A DNA stretch of 19,800 nt from Candidatus Odyssella thessalonicensis (GTDB lineage: Bacteria; Pseudomonadota; Alphaproteobacteria; Bin65), in NCBI GenBank assembly GCA_005240015.1, contig SBBV01000316.1, positions 1 through 19,800 on the forward strand, written 5' to 3'. Every line of letters starts with the position of its first letter. Position 1 is the first letter of the stretch. This document shows positions 9,057 to 15,789 of the stretch, one piece after another. The notes below the pieces were generated by a model, which saw only the letters and a program-made list of their open reading frames with translations, was not told the origin of the DNA and did not search any database. Position numbers and translations under genes: made by a program.

Positions 9057-9315
9057 GGCGCCGGTGAGGATTCTCTATTTCGCGTGGCTGCGCCAGAAGG
9101 TCGGCGCCGGCGAGGAGGAGGTTTCGCCGCCCGACGCCGTCAAGACGGTCGCCGCCCTCGTCGCCTGGTTGAAGGCGAAGAGCCCCGCGCACGCCGCCGC
9201 CTTCGCCAACATGCAGGCCGTGCGCGTCGCCATCAATCAGGAATTCGCCGATTGGAACGCGCCGATCGCCGAGGGCGACGAGATCGCGTTCTTCCCGCCC
9301 GTCACCGGCGGTTGA
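9049..9315 (+). CDS. moaD: Molybdopterin synthase sulfur carrier subunit MoaD
   Basis: An 88-residue ubiquitin-fold protein, the small subunit of molybdopterin synthase. Its C-terminal Gly-Gly (FFPPVTGG) is adenylylated by MoeB and converted to a thiocarboxylate that donates sulfur to precursor Z. The beta-grasp core is clear: VRILYFAWLRQKVG at the start and GDEIAFFPPVTGG at the end. The ATG at 9049 overlaps moeA by eight bases (ATGCGTGA); a GTG at 9064 gives a slightly shorter and equally plausible form. Its partner moaE is not adjacent but begins 459 bases further on, beyond a convergent lipoprotein gene and an inverted repeat. Confidence 0.93.
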   Translation: MREAPVRILYFAWLRQKVGAGEEEVSPPDAVKTVAALVAWLKAKSPAHAAAFANMQAVRVAINQEFADWNAPIAEGDEIAFFPPVTGG

Positions 9316-9322
9316 CGCGCCG

Positions 9323-9568
9323 TCAACCTTTCTTGCTGTAGCCGCGCCGCTCCATGCAATCGTCGTCGACGACCTGGCGGGGGGCCCGCTCGGTGGCGGG
9401 CGTGTCGAGCACGCGGCGCTGCGATACCCGCGTCGTGCACCAGTAGAGATCGCGCTTCACGTCTTCGGGCGTGGCGCCGTCTTTCGTCCATTGCTGATGC
9501 GCCGGCGTTGCCTGGCAACCCATGACGAGCGCCGCCGCCACCGCCGCGATGCCGAGCCGCAGGAACAT
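9323..9568 (-). CDS. Small lipoprotein
   Basis: An 81-residue protein convergent to moaD, with stops only 8 bases apart. The N-terminus MFLRLGIAAVAAALVMGC is a lipoprotein signal peptide with Cys18 as lipidated residue, so the mature 64-residue protein should be anchored in an envelope membrane. The mature part is charged and has two further cysteines (DLYWCTTRVSQ and VVDDDCMERRGYSKKG), possibly a disulfide. The start at 9568 is preferred over an in-frame ATG at 9604: GGAGGG lies a proper distance upstream and the signal peptide starts there. Short lipoproteins with a C-terminal C-MERRGY-like motif recur in alphaproteobacteria, with no known function. It splits moaD from moaE. Confidence 0.8.
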   Translation of the reverse strand: MFLRLGIAAVAAALVMGCQATPAHQQWTKDGATPEDVKRDLYWCTTRVSQRRVLDTPATERAPRQVVDDDCMERRGYSKKG

Positions 9569-9639
9569 GGGAGCCCTCCACCAAATTTCCGGGGACCGCG
9601 ACAATGGCGAGCGGGCCGGGCTGGTGTCAATTCGCCGAC

Positions 9640-9732
9640 GTCAAGAAAGGGGTCAGACCCCTTTTCGAGTCACCTAGATTACGGCGAGCGATACGGCGAG
9701 CGCGAAAAAGGGGTCTGACCCCTTTTCTTGAC
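9640..9732. repeat. 93-bp inverted repeat with GGGGTCTGACCCC cores
   Basis: The arms 9640-9667 and 9701-9732 are inverted copies (GTCAAGAAAGGGGTCAGACC at the left end, ending TCTTGAC at the right), differing mainly by one-base length changes in A/T runs. Each arm is itself a palindrome, AAAGGGGTCAGACCCCTTT (9646-9664) and AAAAGGGGTCTGACCCCTTTT (about 9705-9725). The central 33 bases contain the direct repeat ACGGCGAGCG. Palindromes with this GGGGTC-GACCCC core are familiar to me as mobile REP/MITE-type repeats in proteobacteria. It lies in the moaE upstream region. Confidence 0.75.
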
Positions 9733-9774
9733 GCCACCTTGACCGCGGGCCGCCAGCGGCCGAGATTCGCGGCG

Positions 9775-10278
9775 ATGATCCGGGTCCAACGCGAAGATTT
9801 CGATCCCGGCCAGGAACTGGCGCGGCTGACGGTGGGGCGCACCGATATCGGCGGCGTCATGCTGTTCTGCGGTCTCGTGCGCGACATGGTCGGCCCGAGC
9901 GAGGGATCCGGGGACAAGAACGCCGCGGCCGAGCGCATCAGGACGATGACGCTCGAGCATTATCCGGGCATGACCGAGAAGATGCTGGCGGCGATCGAGG
10001 CCGAGGCGCAGGCGCGCTGGCCGCTGCAGGCCTCGCTGATCGTGCATCGCTACGGGCGGCTGCATCCGGGCGAGAACATCGTGCTCGTGATCACCTGCTC
10101 GGCGCATCGCCAGGCCGCCTACGAGGCGAACATGTTCCTCGTCGACTGGCTCAAGACCAAGGCGCCGTTCTGGAAGCTCGAGGAGCGGGCGAGCGGCACC
10201 AGCTGGGTCGCCGCGCGCGCCGGGGACGACGCGGCGGCGGTGCGGTGGACCAAGCCAGGGGCGAAGGCGGCGGAGTAG
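9775..10278 (+). CDS. moaE: Molybdopterin synthase catalytic subunit MoaE
   Basis: A 167-residue large subunit of molybdopterin synthase, which with MoaD converts cyclic pyranopterin monophosphate to molybdopterin. Family motifs: GGVMLFCGLVRD near residues 26-37, LEHYPGMTEKML, VHRYGRLHPGENIVLV, CSAHRQAAYEANMFLVDWLK and the active-site region KTKAPFWKLEE with Lys127, Lys129 and Lys134. ATG 9775 is chosen because it gives the standard MoaE N-terminus (IRVQREDFDPGQEL). The frame runs open further upstream, but that stretch translates the inverted repeat at 9640-9732 and is not MoaE-like. There is no obvious ribosome site. The residues before LEHYP (GPSEGSGDKNAAAERIRTM) form a longer loop than in many homologues. 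Confidence 0.93.
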   Translation: MIRVQREDFDPGQELARLTVGRTDIGGVMLFCGLVRDMVGPSEGSGDKNAAAERIRTMTLEHYPGMTEKMLAAIEAEAQARWPLQASLIVHRYGRLHPGENIVLVITCSAHRQAAYEANMFLVDWLKTKAPFWKLEERASGTSWVAARAGDDAAAVRWTKPGAKAAE

Positions 10279-10280
10279 CC

Positions 10281-10466
10281 ATGGCCGAGATCATCAACCT
10301 CAGCAAGTTCCGGAAAGCCCGCGCCCGCGCCGAGGAAGGGCGCCGCGCCGCCGAGAACCGTGCGAAGTCGGGCCGCACCAAGGCGCAGAAGACCAAGGAA
10401 GAGCAGGAGCGCCGAAAGATGCGCGAGGCGCTCGACCAAGCCAAGCGCGACGAGGGCGAGCGGTAA
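10281..10466 (+). CDS. DUF4169 family protein
   Basis: A 61-residue, highly charged, probably all-helical protein starting MAEIINLSKFRKARARAEEG, the signature of DUF4169, a small family found in alphaproteobacteria. It is rich in Arg, Lys, Glu and Ala with no hydrophobic core, suggesting a long basic helix or a disordered nucleic-acid- or protein-binding peptide; the function is unknown. It starts two bases after the moaE stop with GGAG eight bases upstream, so it is co-transcribed with moaE. A hairpin terminator at 10492-10510 follows. Confidence 0.85.
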   Translation: MAEIINLSKFRKARARAEEGRRAAENRAKSGRTKAQKTKEEQERRKMREALDQAKRDEGER

Positions 10467-10491
10467 CTCGCTCGTCAATTCAATCCGAGTG

Positions 10492-10510
10492 GGAACCGCT
10501 TCGCGGTTCC
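10492..10510. terminator. Hairpin between convergent genes
   Basis: Perfect 8-bp stem GGAACCGC, loop TTC, GCGGTTCC, lying between the stops of the DUF4169 gene and the convergent aldolase gene. There is no T tract on either strand, so termination is plausible but not certain. Confidence 0.45.
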
Positions 10511-10543
10511 TGGGATCGGCGTTCGTTGCGCAGACGAAATCCG

Positions 10544-11305
10544 TCAATGCCGGTAATCCGGCGCTTCCTTGTCGAGGATGCGCTTCAGCGCCTCGAAGTG
10601 GCCGTAGGTCTGCTTGGCGTTGACCGCGCTCGCCATCTGCTCGGCGGTCTTGCGCGCGACCTCGGGCTTGACGAGCTTCAGCCGCTTGCCGGCCGACATC
10701 GCCAGCACCTGGGTCATACAGGCGCGCTCGAGGTAGTAGAGCCGGTCGTAGGCTTCGTGCACGGTCTGCCCGGTGACGATGACGCCGTGATTGGCGAGCA
10801 TCAGCACGCTCCTGTTGCCGAGCTTGCTCGCCATGCGGTCGCCTTCGGACTCGTCGAAGGCGAGGCCGTTGTAGTCGGGATCGTAGGCGACCTGGTCGTG
10901 GAACATCAGCGAGGTCTGGAGCGCCGGCACGATCTCGGGCTCCTCGAGCATGGTGAGCGCGGTCGCGTAGGGCATGTGGGTGTGCAGCACGCAGCGCGCC
11001 TGCGGCGCCGCCACGTGCAGGCGCCAATGGATGTAGAACGCGGTCGGCTCGGGCGGTGCGTCGCCCTCGATGAGCTTGCCGTCGCTGCCGACGAGCAGCA
11101 GGCTCGATGCCGTGATCTCGCGCCAGTGCCTGCCTTGCGGGTTGATCAGGAAGCGGTCGGTGGTCCCCGGCACCATGAAGCTGAAGTGATTGCAGATCGC
11201 CTCGCTGAAGCCGTGGCGCTCGGCCCAGCGCAGCGCTGCGGCGAGATCGATGCGGGCTTGGCGCAACGTGGCGGCGTCGTTCGACGGATCGGTCATCATT
11301 TTCAT
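10544..11305 (-). CDS. Class II aldolase/adducin family protein
   Basis: A 253-residue zinc-dependent aldolase fold protein. Zinc ligands appear as His108 and His110 (CVLHTHMPYATAL) and His173 (LMLANHGVIVTG), with Glu86 a candidate acid in PPEPTAFYIHWRL. The phosphate-binding region is represented by NHFSFMVPG (residues 39-47) and FLINPQGRHWREI. Family members cleave sugar phosphates (fuculose or ribulose phosphates) or decarboxylate small hydroxy acids. This subgroup, with an N-terminal helical 'LAAALRWAERHGFSEAICNH', is widespread in proteobacteria and uncharacterised, so the substrate is unknown. Several Met codons open the frame (11305, 11299, 11296); the exact start is uncertain. It is transcribed away from the bufferin operon, sharing a 243-base divergent upstream region. 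Confidence 0.9.
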   Translation of the reverse strand: MKMMTDPSNDAATLRQARIDLAAALRWAERHGFSEAICNHFSFMVPGTTDRFLINPQGRHWREITASSLLLVGSDGKLIEGDAPPEPTAFYIHWRLHVAAPQARCVLHTHMPYATALTMLEEPEIVPALQTSLMFHDQVAYDPDYNGLAFDESEGDRMASKLGNRSVLMLANHGVIVTGQTVHEAYDRLYYLERACMTQVLAMSAGKRLKLVKPEVARKTAEQMASAVNAKQTYGHFEALKRILDKEAPDYRH

Positions 11306-11410
11306 CCGCGGCTAGGATCCCGCGCATCGTGACGCACCCGCCCGCGCGGTCAAGCCCCTGCGCCTCGCACTGCAGCATGCGTCCCGAAAAATGCAAGGCA
11401 TGGTTTCGAT

Positions 11411-11482
11411 GCGAAACTATTTTCGCCCTAACACCAATGTGATGGGCTTTGATTATTGGCGCGAAACCGCCGCGCCTATATT
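11411..11482 (+). promoter_or_regulatory. Candidate control region of the bufferin operon
   Basis: This AT-richer island lies in the divergent gap before bufA. A palindrome GCGAAA-CTAT-TTTCGC occupies 11411-11426. The same halves recur further apart, GCGAAAC at 11461 and TATTCGCCC at 11479, giving a repeated GCGAAAC...TTCGCCC pattern. TATATT at 11477-11482 could be a -10 box, with TTGGCG at 11456-11461 a weak -35 at a short 15-base spacing. Caulobacter bufferin operons are known to be controlled by an ECF sigma factor, but I do not see its consensus here. Assignment tentative. Confidence 0.3.
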
Positions 11483-11548
11483 CGCCCGCGTCCGTGCGAG
11501 CCCGCGCGGTCGAACCATCAAAGGGACACAACAAGAGGAGTCCACGTC

Positions 11549-11839
11549 ATGACGAAGATTTCCGCCATCGCCATCGCCTCGGCCGTGGTCGGTGCGCTCG
11601 CGCTCGCCGGCGCTGCCACCGCGCAGACCAAGGGCGCCGCCGGCTTCAAGTGCTACGGCGTCGCCAAGGCCGGCCAGAACGACTGCGCCAACGCCGCCAA
11701 GACGCATGACTGCGCCGGCCAGTCGAAGGTCGATTTCGACCTCGGCGAGTGGAAGGCCGTGAAGGACGAGGCCGAGTGCACGAAGATGGGCGGCGCGGCG
11801 AAAGCCGGCAAAGGCGTGAACAAGAACGTGAAGATGTAG
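11549..11839 (+). CDS. bufA: Bufferin precursor peptide BufA (DUF2282)
   Basis: A 96-residue secreted precursor. Signal peptide about residues 1-25 ([20 protein letters not shown], cleavage after ATA). The mature part starts with the DUF2282 signature [20 protein letters not shown] and has four cysteines: 35, 46, 55 and 77. In the characterised bufferins (DUF2282 family), the MNIO enzyme BufB with BufC converts cysteines to thiooxazoles; the peptide is exported to the periplasm and sequesters copper. AGAGGAG at 11534-11540 sits eight bases before the ATG, a strong ribosome site fitting a peptide made in larger amounts than the enzymes. A 34-base gap separates it from bufB. The C-terminal tail [12 protein letters not shown] is lysine-rich. 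Family assignment is firm; the actual modification is inferred. Confidence 0.9.
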   Translation: MTKISAIAIASAVVGALALAGAATAQTKGAAGFKCYGVAKAGQNDCANAAKTHDCAGQSKVDFDLGEWKAVKDEAECTKMGGAAKAGKGVNKNVKM

Positions 11840-11873
11840 CGTTCGCACGACCAGCGACGATGGCGGAGCCACC

Positions 11874-12770
11874 GTGTCCACGACCGACCGCACGAAGGGA
11901 CCCGGGCCGATTCCCGCGCGAGCGGGGATCGGGCTCCGCCATCCGCATGTCCAGGAATTTCTCGACCACGCCCAGCCGGTCGGCTGGGTCGAGGTGCACA
12001 GCGAGAACTATCTCGCCGGCGGCGGCCTGCGCCTTCAAGCGCTCGAGCGCATCCGCCGCGATCTTCCGGTAAGCTGCCACGGCGTCGGTCTCTCGCTCGG
12101 CTCTGCCGACGGCCTCGACGCCGCGCATCTCGCGACGCTCCGGCACCTTTTCGACCGCATCGAGCCCGGGCTCGTCTCCGAGCACATCTCGTGGAGCGTC
12201 GCGGGCGGCGTCTACTACAACGATCTTCTGCCGCTGCCGCTCACCGAAGAGGCGCTCGCCGTCCTCTGCCGCAACGTCGACCGCGCGCAGGAAGCCTTCG
12301 GCCGCCGGATCCTGATCGAGAATCCCTCGACCTATCTCGACTTCGAAACCTCGCGCATTCCCGAGCCCGAATTCATCGCCGAGGCCGTGCGCCGCACCGG
12401 CTGCGGCATGCTGCTCGACGTCAACAACATCCATGTGAGCGCGCACAATCGCGGCTTCGACGCGCTGGACTATCTCGCGCGGATCCCGGCCGCCGCCGTC
12501 GGCGAGATCCACGTCGCCGGCCATGCGACGCGCATGCTCGGCGGCGAAGCGGTTCTCATCGACGATCACGGCTCGCGCACGATCGCGGCGGTGTGGAGCC
12601 TGCTCGACGCGGCGCTCGCGCGCACCGGCCCCGTGCCCGTGCTCGTCGAATGGGATACCGACATTCCGGCGCTCGCGGTGCTGCTGGCCGAAGCGGAGAT
12701 CGCCGACGCCGCGATCCAGAGCCTGCCGCCCCCGCGCCATCCGGAACGGAGCCGCGCCCATGCTGCTTGA
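11874..12770 (+). CDS. bufB: MNIO (DUF692) bufferin-modifying iron oxidase BufB
   Basis: A 298-residue TIM-barrel multinuclear non-heme iron oxidase, the family that includes MbnB. It would oxidise cysteines of BufA in the cytoplasm before export. Conserved metal-binding residues sit in the expected order: VHSENY (His42, Glu44), [11 protein letters not shown] (His69), SEHISW (His104), [10 protein letters not shown] (Glu149), [13 protein letters not shown] (Asp182, Asn185, His187), GEIHVAGH (His213, His217), IDDHG (Asp230, His232) and VLVEWD (Glu259). The opening [18 protein letters not shown] is characteristic. GTG at 11874 is chosen because GGAG lies just upstream and it gives the family N-terminus. 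It overlaps the bufC start by 11 bases, which implies translational coupling. Confidence 0.93.
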   Translation: MSTTDRTKGPGPIPARAGIGLRHPHVQEFLDHAQPVGWVEVHSENYLAGGGLRLQALERIRRDLPVSCHGVGLSLGSADGLDAAHLATLRHLFDRIEPGLVSEHISWSVAGGVYYNDLLPLPLTEEALAVLCRNVDRAQEAFGRRILIENPSTYLDFETSRIPEPEFIAEAVRRTGCGMLLDVNNIHVSAHNRGFDALDYLARIPAAAVGEIHVAGHATRMLGGEAVLIDDHGSRTIAAVWSLLDAALARTGPVPVLVEWDTDIPALAVLLAEAEIADAAIQSLPPPRHPERSRAHAA

Positions 12771-13575
12771 GCTGCAACGGTGCATGGCGCGCAGCCTGCT
12801 CGACGATTTCAAGGCGCCGCCGCCCGAAGGACTGGTGGCCGGCGATGCCGAGCGCGCGGCCGCGCGCTTCATGATCCACCGCGGCAACGTGATCGAATCG
12901 CTCGCCAACGCGCTCGGCCACAGCTTCCCCGCCGTGAAGGCGATCTGCGGCGACGGCAATTTCCGCGTGCTGGCGGCCGCCTATGTGCGCGCCTGCCCGC
13001 CGCTCAAGCCGCAGCTGATGGCCTATGGCGGCGACTTTCCCGACTTCGTCGCCGGGCATGCGGCGGCGATGCGCGATTTTCCGTTCCTGCCCGATCTCGC
13101 GCGGCTCGAATGGGCGATGCACGACGCCTATTTCGCTGCCGACGCGCCAATCCTGGCGGGCGAGACGCTGGGCGCCATCGCGCCCGGGCGGCTGCCGGCG
13201 CTGCGCCTCGCGCTGCATCCGGCGGCGCGCCTCGTGCGCTCCGAGCAGCATCCGATCTACACCATCTGGGCGGCCGCGTCCGCCACGAGCGGAGGCGCCG
13301 AGGGCGGCGCACTGCCTGATGAGATTCCGGAGAGCGGCGAGTCCGTTCTCGTGACACGCGCGTCCGGCCCGGTCGAAGCCTTCAAGCTCGATCCGGGCGA
13401 AACCGCCTTTCTAGGGGCCGTTGCCGCGGGGGCACCCCTGGAGAAGGCCCTGGCCGAGGCCATGAGCGCCGCGCCGGGGTTCGACTTGTCGTCCGCACTG
13501 GCGGCGGCACTCACCCGCGGCGTCTTCGGCGCCGAGGTCTCGTTCGATCCATCATCCATTGGAGGGGTCACATGA
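12760..13575 (+). CDS. bufC: BufC, DUF2063 domain partner of the MNIO enzyme
   Basis: A 271-residue protein with an N-terminal DUF2063 domain (about residues 1-95: [51 protein letters not shown]). A mixed domain follows, with [20 protein letters not shown] and [18 protein letters not shown]. In bufferin and related RiPP systems this protein binds the precursor's leader or signal region and presents it to BufB; it is analogous in role to MbnC. It overlaps bufB by 11 bases and its stop overlaps the bufD start (ATGA), so BufB, BufC and BufD should be made in step. Length and the RLEWA signature are normal for the family. Confidence 0.9.
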   Translation: MLLELQRCMARSLLDDFKAPPPEGLVAGDAERAAARFMIHRGNVIESLANALGHSFPAVKAICGDGNFRVLAAAYVRACPPLKPQLMAYGGDFPDFVAGHAAAMRDFPFLPDLARLEWAMHDAYFAADAPILAGETLGAIAPGRLPALRLALHPAARLVRSEQHPIYTIWAAASATSGGAEGGALPDEIPESGESVLVTRASGPVEAFKLDPGETAFLGAVAAGAPLEKALAEAMSAAPGFDLSSALAAALTRGVFGAEVSFDPSSIGGVT

Positions 13576-14078
13576 CCACCATGACGAAGGCTTCGGGCGC
13601 CGTTCCCCATGCGGGCGGCGGCCTCTTCTCCCTGATCGGCCGGCTGTTCGACGCCCACGAGGCGGTCGGGCGCGGGCTCGTCACCTATCTCGAGCCGCTG
13701 TTCAACGTCGCGGCGCGCATCTGGATGGGCAAGATCTTCCTCGATTCCGGTCTCGCGCGCGTCGCCAACTGGGACAAGCAGGAGTTCCTGTTCCAGAGCG
13801 AATACAAGCTCGGCCTGCTCTCGCCCAAGCTCTGGGCGATCATCACCACCGGCGCCGAGCTCGTGCTGCCGGTGCTGCTGTTCGTCGGCCTGTTCACGCG
13901 CGTGCCGGCGCTGGGCCTGCTCATCATGACCGCCTTCATCCACTTCGTGGTGGGCTTCGCCAACGAGGACTATCTCGCTCCCTACCACTATGTGTGGATG
14001 CTGGCGTTCGGCTACCTCTTCATCCGCGGCGGCGGCCCGCTCTCGATCGACGGCTTCATCAAGAGCCAGCGTGAATAG
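13572..14078 (+). CDS. bufD: BufD, DoxX-family membrane protein
   Basis: A 168-residue inner-membrane protein of the DoxX family. After a hydrophilic N-terminus, hydrophobic segments are visible around LWAIITTGAELVLPVLLFVG, LFTRVPALGLLIMTAFIHFV and YHYVWMLAFGYLFIRGGGPL. An amphipathic first segment contains AARIWMGKIFLDSGLARVAN. DoxX proteins are the usual fourth member of bufferin operons; they may help redox reactions or quinone-linked electron supply, but their role is not established. The ATGA overlap with bufC makes it part of the same operon. Start ATGs at 13572 and 13581 are both possible; 13572 preserves the overlap. Confidence 0.9.
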   Translation: MTTMTKASGAVPHAGGGLFSLIGRLFDAHEAVGRGLVTYLEPLFNVAARIWMGKIFLDSGLARVANWDKQEFLFQSEYKLGLLSPKLWAIITTGAELVLPVLLFVGLFTRVPALGLLIMTAFIHFVVGFANEDYLAPYHYVWMLAFGYLFIRGGGPLSIDGFIKSQRE

Positions 14079-14230
14079 GGCGCACGACCCTGCCCCGTCC
14101 TCCCGCCGGCGCGTCGCGAAAGGGGATTTGAGGGTTTCGCGCCGCGCTGGGCGCATCGAGTGTCAAGTCAGCGTCAAGCGAAGCGTGAATTTCGGGGTTT
14201 GCGCGGGAAAAAAGACGAGAAAAGGCTATT

Positions 14231-14259
14231 TTCGGCGCACTCGGACGTTCCGATATGAT
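14231..14259 (+). promoter_or_regulatory. Likely promoter of the DUF411 gene
   Basis: TTCGGC (14231-14236) and TATGAT (14254-14259) are separated by 17 bases, an ideal spacing with a good -10 and a moderate -35 box. Transcription would start near 14266, giving a 36-base leader with AGGAG before the ATG at 14302. The AT-rich run GGGAAAAAAGACGAGAAAAG lies just upstream. This suggests that the DUF411 gene can be expressed independently of the bufferin operon. Confidence 0.5.
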
Positions 14260-14301
14260 GCCAGAGGCCGACTCGCCCGCCTCCCAAGCCAGGAGAAGCC
14301 C

Positions 14302-14724
14302 ATGATTCGTCTGCTATTCGCCGGTCTGTTCGCCCTCGCACTCGCCGGCCCGGCCGCGGCGCAGGAGAAGACGGCCGTCATGTACAAGGCCGCGGGGTGT
14401 GCCTGCTGCGACGGGCACGCCGACCATCTGCGCGCCAACGGCTACAAGGTGCGCGTGGTCGAGCTCGCCGATTTGGAGCCGATCAAGAAGAAGCACAGCG
14501 TGCCCGAGGCGCAGGCGGGTTGCCACACGATCGAGGTGGGCGGCTACGTCGTCGAGGGCCACGTCCCGGCCAAGATCATCGACAAGCTCCTGGCCGAGAA
14601 GCCCAAGATCAAAGGCATCTCGCTGCCCGGCATGCCCGAAGGCTCGCCCGGCATGAGCGGCACCAAGACCGAGCCGTTCAAGATACTGGAGCTCGGAAGC
14701 AACAAGGTGTTCGCCGTGGATTGA
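14302..14724 (+). CDS. Secreted DUF411 family metal-binding protein
   Basis: A 140-residue protein with a signal peptide at about residues 1-20 (MIRLLFAGLFALALAGPAAA). The DUF411 core follows: a metal-binding loop YKAAGCACCDGHADHLRANG with Cys33, Cys35, Cys36 and His39, then EAQAGCHTIEVGGYVVEGHV (Cys74, His75), and the closing GISLPGMPEGSPGM. DUF411 proteins are repeatedly found in copper-resistance clusters and are thought to bind copper in the periplasm; the thioredoxin-like fold is inferred. AGGAG sits six bases before the ATG. It lies 223 bases after bufD on the same strand with its own likely promoter. Location next to a bufferin operon fits a role in periplasmic copper handling. It ends at a shared hairpin with convergent ilvE. 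Confidence 0.9.
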   Translation: MIRLLFAGLFALALAGPAAAQEKTAVMYKAAGCACCDGHADHLRANGYKVRVVELADLEPIKKKHSVPEAQAGCHTIEVGGYVVEGHVPAKIIDKLLAEKPKIKGISLPGMPEGSPGMSGTKTEPFKILELGSNKVFAVD

Positions 14725-14725
14725 T

Positions 14726-14750
14726 CCCCCTCGCCCCAAGGGCGAGGGGG
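14726..14750. terminator. Bidirectional hairpin between the DUF411 gene and ilvE
   Basis: Perfect 11-bp stem CCCCCTCGCCC, loop CAA, GGGCGAGGGGG, starting one base after the DUF411 stop and ending just before the ilvE stop on the opposite strand. The position between convergent genes argues for a shared terminator, although T runs are lacking. Confidence 0.6.
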
Positions 14751-14751
14751 G

Positions 14752-15654
14752 TTACTCCGCCGCCTTCGCCGCCTTGGCGCCCTGGCCGCGCACCAGCTTG
14801 TCGTAGTCCTGCATCAGCACGCGTGTGATCTCGCCGGGCTTGAACTTCTGGTCGCCGATCGACTGGATCGGCGTCACCTCGGCGGCGGTGCCGCAGATGA
14901 AGACTTCCTGCGTCTTCGCGAGCTCTGCGGGCTTGATGTAGCGCTCGATCACTTTGAAGCCACGCTTCTTGGCGAGGTCGATCACCGTGCGCCGCGTGAT
15001 GCCGTCGAGGAAGCAGTCCGGCATGGGCGTGTGGATGACGCCGTCCTGCACCAGGAACACGTTGGCGCCGGTCGTCTCGGCGATGAGGCCGCGCCAGTCG
15101 AGCATCATCGCGTCGGCATAGCCGTCGCGCTCGGCGATGTGCTTGCTGACGGTGCAGATCATGTAGAGGCCGGCGGCCTTGCTCTTGGAGGGCGCCGTGG
15201 CCGGGTCGGGCCGCTTGTACTTCGCCCAGGCGAGCCGGATGCCCTCCATGCGCGCCTCGGGCGAGAAGTAGGACGGCCACTCCCAGGTGGCGATCGCGAC
15301 GTTGATGCGGTTCTTCTGCGCCGAGACGCCCATCATCTCGCTGCCGCGCCAGGCAAGCGGGCGCACGTAGCCGTCGGTGAGCTTGTTGGCCTTGAGCGTC
15401 TGCCGGCAGGCCTCGTCGATCTCGGCGACCGAGTACGGGATCTTGAAATCGAGGATCTCGGCCGAGTCGTGCAGGCGCTGCGTGTGCTCGGTCAGCTTGA
15501 AGATCGTGCCGTTGTAGGCGCGCTCGCCCTCGAAGACGCAGGAGGCGTAGTGGAGGCCGTGGGTGAGCACGTGCAGCTTTGCCTCCCGCCACGGCACCAG
15601 CTCGCCGTTCATCCAGATCCAGCCGTCGCGGTCGTGAAAGGGCAGCATTGACAT
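14752..15654 (-). CDS. ilvE: Branched-chain amino acid aminotransferase
   Basis: A 300-residue fold-type IV PLP enzyme interconverting leucine, isoleucine and valine with their 2-oxo acids using glutamate. Signatures: GWIWMNGELVPWREAKLHVL, THGLHYASCVFEGERAY, YVRPLAWRGSE, the cofactor lysine Lys159 in APSKSKAAGLYM, DAMMLDWRGLIAETTGANVF, the phosphate-binding DGITRRTVIDLA and FICGTAAEVTPI. The length fits IlvE; D-amino-acid transaminases or aminodeoxychorismate lyases of the same fold are usually shorter. Starts at 15654 and 15648 (MSMLP or MLP) cannot be told apart. It is divergent from a MarR-type regulator across 135 bases that contain possible operators. Confidence 0.93.
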   Translation of the reverse strand: MSMLPFHDRDGWIWMNGELVPWREAKLHVLTHGLHYASCVFEGERAYNGTIFKLTEHTQRLHDSAEILDFKIPYSVAEIDEACRQTLKANKLTDGYVRPLAWRGSEMMGVSAQKNRINVAIATWEWPSYFSPEARMEGIRLAWAKYKRPDPATAPSKSKAAGLYMICTVSKHIAERDGYADAMMLDWRGLIAETTGANVFLVQDGVIHTPMPDCFLDGITRRTVIDLAKKRGFKVIERYIKPAELAKTQEVFICGTAAEVTPIQSIGDQKFKPGEITRVLMQDYDKLVRGQGAKAAKAAE

Positions 15655-15670
15655 CCTATTTGCCTCGCGG

Positions 15671-15748
15671 GTTTAGTCCGACTGCCCCTATCTAAACGGC
15701 GCAACCGGGAGCGCATACGAGAAAATCCGCGCACGAAAATTTCGCGGA
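15671..15748. promoter_or_regulatory. Divergent promoter region with two inverted repeats
   Basis: The gap between ilvE and the MarR gene carries two palindromic half-site pairs: GTTTAG (15671-15676) with CTAAAC (15692-15697), and TCCGCG (15726-15731) with CGCGGA (15743-15748), the latter enclosing an A/T-rich core. Inverted repeats of this size are typical operators for dimeric MarR proteins, so autoregulation is a reasonable inference. No -35/-10 pair is assigned. Confidence 0.35.
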
Positions 15749-15789
15749 AAGGGCCGCCCGCGTAACATCGTGACGCAAGGGAGTCAAGG

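Noticed and set aside
9604..9774. N-terminal extension of MoaE
   Set aside because: It would translate the 93-bp inverted repeat; MoaE homologues start near IRVQREDFDP, so the ATG at 9775 is used.
10526..11332. 268-codon plus-strand open frame over the aldolase gene
   Set aside because: The minus-strand frame has the zinc-ligand motifs HTHM and NHG; the plus-strand product is low-complexity.
11646..12959. 437-codon minus-strand open frame across bufA-bufC
   Set aside because: Shadow of the bufferin operon, whose plus-strand products carry recognised domains and overlapping starts and stops.
14079..14230. A further small gene between bufD and the DUF411 gene
   Set aside because: No frame with a start signal and sensible composition; the stretch appears to be only spacer and promoter.
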